A DNA stretch of 34,368 nucleotides, taken from Chloroflexota bacterium. GTDB lineage: Bacteria; Chloroflexota; Anaerolineae; Promineifilales; Promineifilaceae. A model generated the notes under the pieces. The model did not search any database. It worked only from the letters and a program-made list of their open reading frames with translations, and was not told the DNA's origin. Position numbers and translations under genes: made by a program. The stretch is taken from NCBI GenBank assembly GCA_022616275.1, contig JAKEFB010000153.1, positions 1 to 34,368 on the forward strand. The letters are read 5' to 3'. Positions 31,524 through 34,368 of this stretch are shown here, one piece after another. The first letter of the stretch is position 1, and each line of letters begins with the position of its first letter.

Positions 31524-32372
31524 TTAGGCTACCCCAGGAATACCAGTCAAAGCGCCGGTCAAGGCGTAACGAAGCAGGCTGGCAGCGGCAATTTGCCCAA
31601 CCGCCAGCAACACACCAATAGCCAGGGGCACGGCCGCCTGCCGCCAATTCGTAGCCCGCGCGTCCCGTTTCGACAAAATCAACAGCATCATGCAGTTGAT
31701 CCCCGCCAGGATGATGACCACGCCGGCCGCGCTGGCAATAGCCAATACGTACAAAATGACCGGTTGGTTGCTCAACACCAGCAACACGACCACGGCCGCC
31801 ACGACCATCAACCCCAGCAACTCCCGCAGCGAGCCAAGCGCCGGCCGCCGTTCCTGGTCCTGCCACAACGTCTGGGCCAGCCCCGGGAAGACGATGGCTC
31901 CCATCGCCAGCCCGGTCCCCATGCCCGTCACCAGCCGCAGCCAGTTGCGTGGTTCGTAGACGTGGGGTAGCCCGGGGAAAAAGTGGCTGTACGAGTTAAT
32001 CCCATCAATCCCCATCAGGCCCACCAGCCCCAGCAACACCAGCAGCACCGCCCGTGGTGGTAGGTCGGACCAACGGCGCCGGCCGGCCAGCCACAACGCC
32101 AGGAACGTCAACGTCACTCCCAGGTACATGCCCGTGCAGCGGGCGCACAGCGGGAACTGCCGGCCGGCTACGGTAAAGGAGCGAGACGTAATCCGGTGGC
32201 AAACGGCGTAGCCGGCGTAATCAGCCACCCCCAGGCCAGGGTCGTGGGCCAGGCGCTCCGGGTCGGTAGCGCTGTAAAAACCCAGCACCAGCAACACTCC
32301 GGCCACCACCAGCAGCACCAACGTCCGCCGCGACAGCGGCCGGATCCAGGGACGCGCCACCAACTCACTCAC
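31524..32372 (-). CDS. DUF2085 membrane protein
   Basis: A 282-aa multi-span protein. The DUF2085 core is clear: YAGYAVCHRITSRSFTVAGR followed by QFPLCARCTGMYLG, which has Cys-His plus C-x-x-C, a likely metal or redox site at the membrane face. Then GLVGLMGIDGINSYSHFFPG with conserved Asp/Asn, and MGTGLAMGAIV. About seven helices in total. The function is unknown. The start is GTG at 32372, with GGAG eight bases upstream. It diverges from the FAD-subunit gene across a 189-nt gap. Confidence 0.85.
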   Translation of the reverse strand: MSELVARPWIRPLSRRTLVLLVVAGVLLVLGFYSATDPERLAHDPGLGVADYAGYAVCHRITSRSFTVAGRQFPLCARCTGMYLGVTLTFLALWLAGRRRWSDLPPRAVLLVLLGLVGLMGIDGINSYSHFFPGLPHVYEPRNWLRLVTGMGTGLAMGAIVFPGLAQTLWQDQERRPALGSLRELLGLMVVAAVVVLLVLSNQPVILYVLAIASAAGVVIILAGINCMMLLILSKRDARATNWRQAAVPLAIGVLLAVGQIAAASLLRYALTGALTGIPGVA

Positions 32373-32396
32373 TTAATAATCTCCAACTCTTAACAT

Positions 32397-32460
32397 AGTG
32401 CCTGGCACGGGGCAAACAGCCTTGGTCTATCCAGAGTGATTCTGTCCCGTGCCAGGCACT
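32397..32460. repeat. 15-bp inverted repeat with GTGCCTGGCAC core
   Basis: AGTGCCTGGCACGGG (32397-32411) pairs exactly with CCCGTGCCAGGCACT (32446-32460) over a 34-nt loop. TAACA words on both outer sides extend it imperfectly. GTGCCTGGCAC is itself nearly palindromic. It sits in the divergent gap between the DUF2085 and FAD-subunit genes and is followed by CTCTTGCTCT tandem words (32468-32496). Confidence 0.65.
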
Positions 32461-32561
32461 GTTAGCAGCTCTCGCTCTTCCTCTTGCTCTTGCTCTAAAC
32501 TCCGGGTTTAATTATAGCACACGATTCCAATAACCCTGTTACTGTTAACCAGAGATAAACC

Positions 32562-33365
32562 ATGCCCAAAAAACCAGGCGCTTATTACCGTCCCAAAACC
32601 GTCGAGGAAGCGTTGCAACTGCTGGCCCGGCCGGACACCGTTCCCCTGGCCGGTGGGACAACGCTGCTGGCCAGCCATATCACCGCGGCCGTGGTAGACC
32701 TCCAGGATCTGGGGCTAGATCAGCTCCGGCCGGAGCTGGGCCAACTGGTCGTCGGGGCGATGGTCCGGCTGTCCGACCTGGACAACTACCTGGCCGAACA
32801 CGGCCTGGTTGGCGATCCAGCCTCCCTGCTGCGCAAGGCCATTCGCCAGGCCGGCCCCAACACCTACCGCAACGCGGCCACGTTGGGCGGCAGCGTCGCC
32901 GCCCGCCTGCCGGACAGTGAACTGCTGGGGGCGCTGCTGGTCTTGAACGCCACCCTGGCTCTGCGCCGGCCGCAGGGGGCAACCACCCTGGGGCTGGTCG
33001 AGTACCTGGCCGCCGCCGAACGCCCGGCCGGGCTAATCACGGAGGTTAGCCTGGCCTGGTCGGAAGGCCTGGGCAACAGCGAGCGTGTCGCCCGCACCCC
33101 GGCCGACTACCCCATCGTCTCCGTCACCCTTTGGCAGGCCGAAGGAGAGACGCCGCGTCTGGCCGCCACCGGCATTGACGACCGGCCGGTCCGCCTGGCC
33201 GAGGCCGAGGCCGCCCTGGCCAGGGGCCTCAATCAACAGACTATCGAGGAAGCGGCCGCGGCGGCGAAGAGGCAGGCCAGCCACCCCGGCGATTTCCGGG
33301 GCGACGCCGCTTACCGGGCCGAGATGGCTGCCGTCCTCACCCGGCGGCTTCTGTTAACCCTATGA
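32562..33365 (+). CDS. FAD-binding subunit of a xanthine dehydrogenase/CO dehydrogenase-type enzyme
   Basis: A 267-aa medium-subunit-like protein. The FAD-binding N-terminus has YYRPKTVEEALQLLARPDTV and PLAGGTTLLA (about 28-37, the usual AGGTDL). NTYRNAATLGGSVAARLPDS (about 100-119, the usual TIGGNL) follows, and a C-terminal CO_deh_flav_C-like domain ends it (RLAATGIDDRPVRLAEAEAA). This subunit passes electrons from a molybdopterin subunit to FAD. The molybdopterin and [2Fe-2S] subunits are missing from the neighbourhood, and the two FAD motifs are atypical (T for D, S for N), so FAD binding is uncertain. No clear Shine-Dalgarno. Confidence 0.78.
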   Translation: MPKKPGAYYRPKTVEEALQLLARPDTVPLAGGTTLLASHITAAVVDLQDLGLDQLRPELGQLVVGAMVRLSDLDNYLAEHGLVGDPASLLRKAIRQAGPNTYRNAATLGGSVAARLPDSELLGALLVLNATLALRRPQGATTLGLVEYLAAAERPAGLITEVSLAWSEGLGNSERVARTPADYPIVSVTLWQAEGETPRLAATGIDDRPVRLAEAEAALARGLNQQTIEEAAAAAKRQASHPGDFRGDAAYRAEMAAVLTRRLLLTL

Positions 33366-33391
33366 GAGGCCAACCCAATAGCCTCTTTTGA

Positions 33392-33400
33392 TGTTATAAT
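33392..33400 (+). promoter_or_regulatory. Extended -10 promoter of the kinase gene
   Basis: TGTTATAAT is a perfect TATAAT with an extended TGn, 18 nt before ATG 33419. The predicted leader is about 12 nt, without a Shine-Dalgarno. Confidence 0.6.
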
Positions 33401-33418
33401 CTGGCTTTAATTCACGCC

Positions 33419-34368
33419 ATGAAGCCAGGCAAACACTCTTTCCTTCCCTCTGAGCCACTTCTCCTTGGCGGCCGTTACCGCCTTCATAACCAGTTGGGTA
33501 AAGGGGGTATGGGCAACGTTTATCGCGCCAACGACCGCCTAACCGGGCAAGACGTCGCCTTAAAACGGGTCATTACCGCCGATGAGTTGCTCGCCAGCAC
33601 TTACGGCGACACCAGCTACAACCCCCGTCTGGCTCTGGCTCAGGAGTTTGAAGCCTTAGCCTCACTCCGGCACCCTCATATCATCGCCGTCCTGGATTAT
33701 GGCTTCGACGACGAGCGCCAGCCCTACTTCACCATGGACTTGCTGGAAAACGCCAAAACCATCGTTGAGGCCGGCCATCGCCAACCCCTGGCGGCTAAAA
33801 TCACTCTGCTGGTCCAGGTTCTCCAGGCGCTGGCCTACATCCACCGCCGTGGCCTGGTTCACCGCGACCTGAAACCGGGCAACGTCCTGGTCGCTCCAAC
33901 GCTACCCGGCGCTGGAAGCCTGAACGGCGTCGCCGGCGTCGGTGTAGTTAAAGTGCTTGATTTCGGCCTATCGGTAGACATAAATAAAGCTACCGGTACA
34001 GTGGGAACGCTCTATTATATGGCCCCGGAGGTGCTGCGCGGCGTTTTGGCTGGCCCACCGGCCGACCTCTACGCCGTGGGCGTCCTGGCCTACGAGCTGT
34101 TCGCCGGCCATAACCCTTTCCGCGACAGTGATTCGGTCACCGTTCTGGATCGCATTCTGAACGTCACCCCCAACGTGGCCGTCCTGGAAGTTCCGCAGCC
34201 AGTTCAACGACTGTTGGAACGGTTGCTGGCCAAGGAGATAGCCAATCGTTATACCAGCGCCGACGAGGTCATTCGCGACCTGAGTGCGGCCATTGACCAG
34301 CCGGTGCCGGTGGAGACCGAGGCCACTCGGGAAAGCTTTCTCCAGGCGGCCAGGCTCGTCGGCCGGGA
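33419..34368 (+). CDS. Serine/threonine protein kinase, PknK-like, C-terminus cut by window edge
   Basis: The first 316 codons of a Hanks-type kinase. The glycine loop GKGGMGNVY (28-35), Lys 49 (VALKR), HRDLKPGN (148-155), DFG (181-183) and APE (202-204) are all present, so it should be active. An insert with Gly/Val repeats (LPGAGSLNGVAGVGV) separates the catalytic loop from DFG. After the kinase domain the sequence ends at ESFLQAARLVGR, the usual entry to an AAA/ATPase domain in PknK-type regulators, so a large multidomain protein probably continues beyond the edge. ATG 33419 has an extended -10 just upstream. Confidence 0.9.
   Translation, partial: MKPGKHSFLPSEPLLLGGRYRLHNQLGKGGMGNVYRANDRLTGQDVALKRVITADELLASTYGDTSYNPRLALAQEFEALASLRHPHIIAVLDYGFDDERQPYFTMDLLENAKTIVEAGHRQPLAAKITLLVQVLQALAYIHRRGLVHRDLKPGNVLVAPTLPGAGSLNGVAGVGVVKVLDFGLSVDINKATGTVGTLYYMAPEVLRGVLAGPPADLYAVGVLAYELFAGHNPFRDSDSVTVLDRILNVTPNVAVLEVPQPVQRLLERLLAKEIANRYTSADEVIRDLSAAIDQPVPVETEATRESFLQAARLVGR

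Overview
The window is a high-GC bacterial chromosome segment with dense genes on both strands. The gene families point to a member of the Chloroflexota, most likely Anaerolineae-like. They include a DHH/CBS/poly(A)-polymerase fusion, a tandem trio of M42 peptidases, YfbK-type VWA and WD40 lipoproteins, Uma2, DUF2085, DUF4126, Thr/Pro-rich surface proteins and a PknK-like kinase. This placement rests on gene content; no rRNA is present. GGCCGG/CGGCCG words are strikingly frequent in the coding DNA.

Layout. 1-3240: a truncated WD40 lipoprotein and a rifampicin-phosphotransferase-like PEP-utilising enzyme (both minus). 3241-4098: an AT-rich island with a HigB-HigA toxin-antitoxin pair. 4119-7377: thioesterase, DUF1028 protein and VWA lipoprotein (minus). 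7655-8431: Uma2 nuclease-like protein. 8442-11105: large tRNA-nucleotidyltransferase fusion (minus), then an APH-like kinase and two membrane proteins (plus). These converge on a bidirectional terminator with three M42 aminopeptidases (13504-16807, minus). 16872-17441: an anchored Thr/Pro-rich protein.

17636-22274 is the most interesting part. It is a sulfur-assimilation operon: siroheme sulfite reductase, uroporphyrinogen-III methyltransferase (cobA), APS reductase (cysH) and precorrin-2 dehydrogenase (sirC). It is preceded by a promoter, an apparently leaderless 30-codon ORF with four Cys codons out of five, alternative hairpins and a strong intrinsic terminator. Together these make a coherent cysteine-sensing ribosome-mediated attenuator. 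The operon makes the enzymes for APS to sulfite to sulfide, plus the siroheme cofactor.

22245-22994 is an unknown minus-strand gene pair. 23062-25696 holds an enolase-superfamily enzyme, queC and a VUT-family (queuosine precursor) transporter, the last two each with a structured leader. 26074-29973 holds uvrB, preceded by a GAAC-N4-GTTC LexA-type box, and a dynamin-like GTPase. 30065-32372 holds four minus-strand membrane proteins, one only 42 aa. 32562-33365 is an orphan FAD-binding oxidoreductase subunit. A Ser/Thr kinase runs off the right edge.

Two genome-wide habits stand out. First, several genes have a -10 box ending about 6 nt before the start codon and no Shine-Dalgarno, which implies leaderless mRNAs. 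Second, many intergenic gaps hold degenerate simple-sequence arrays that turn into their own reverse complement. They use different words (TAATTACC, ACACAACC, CTCATCA, CTCCTTGT, TTCGCG) but share one architecture. They sit between a stop codon and the next Shine-Dalgarno and in places run into coding sequence.
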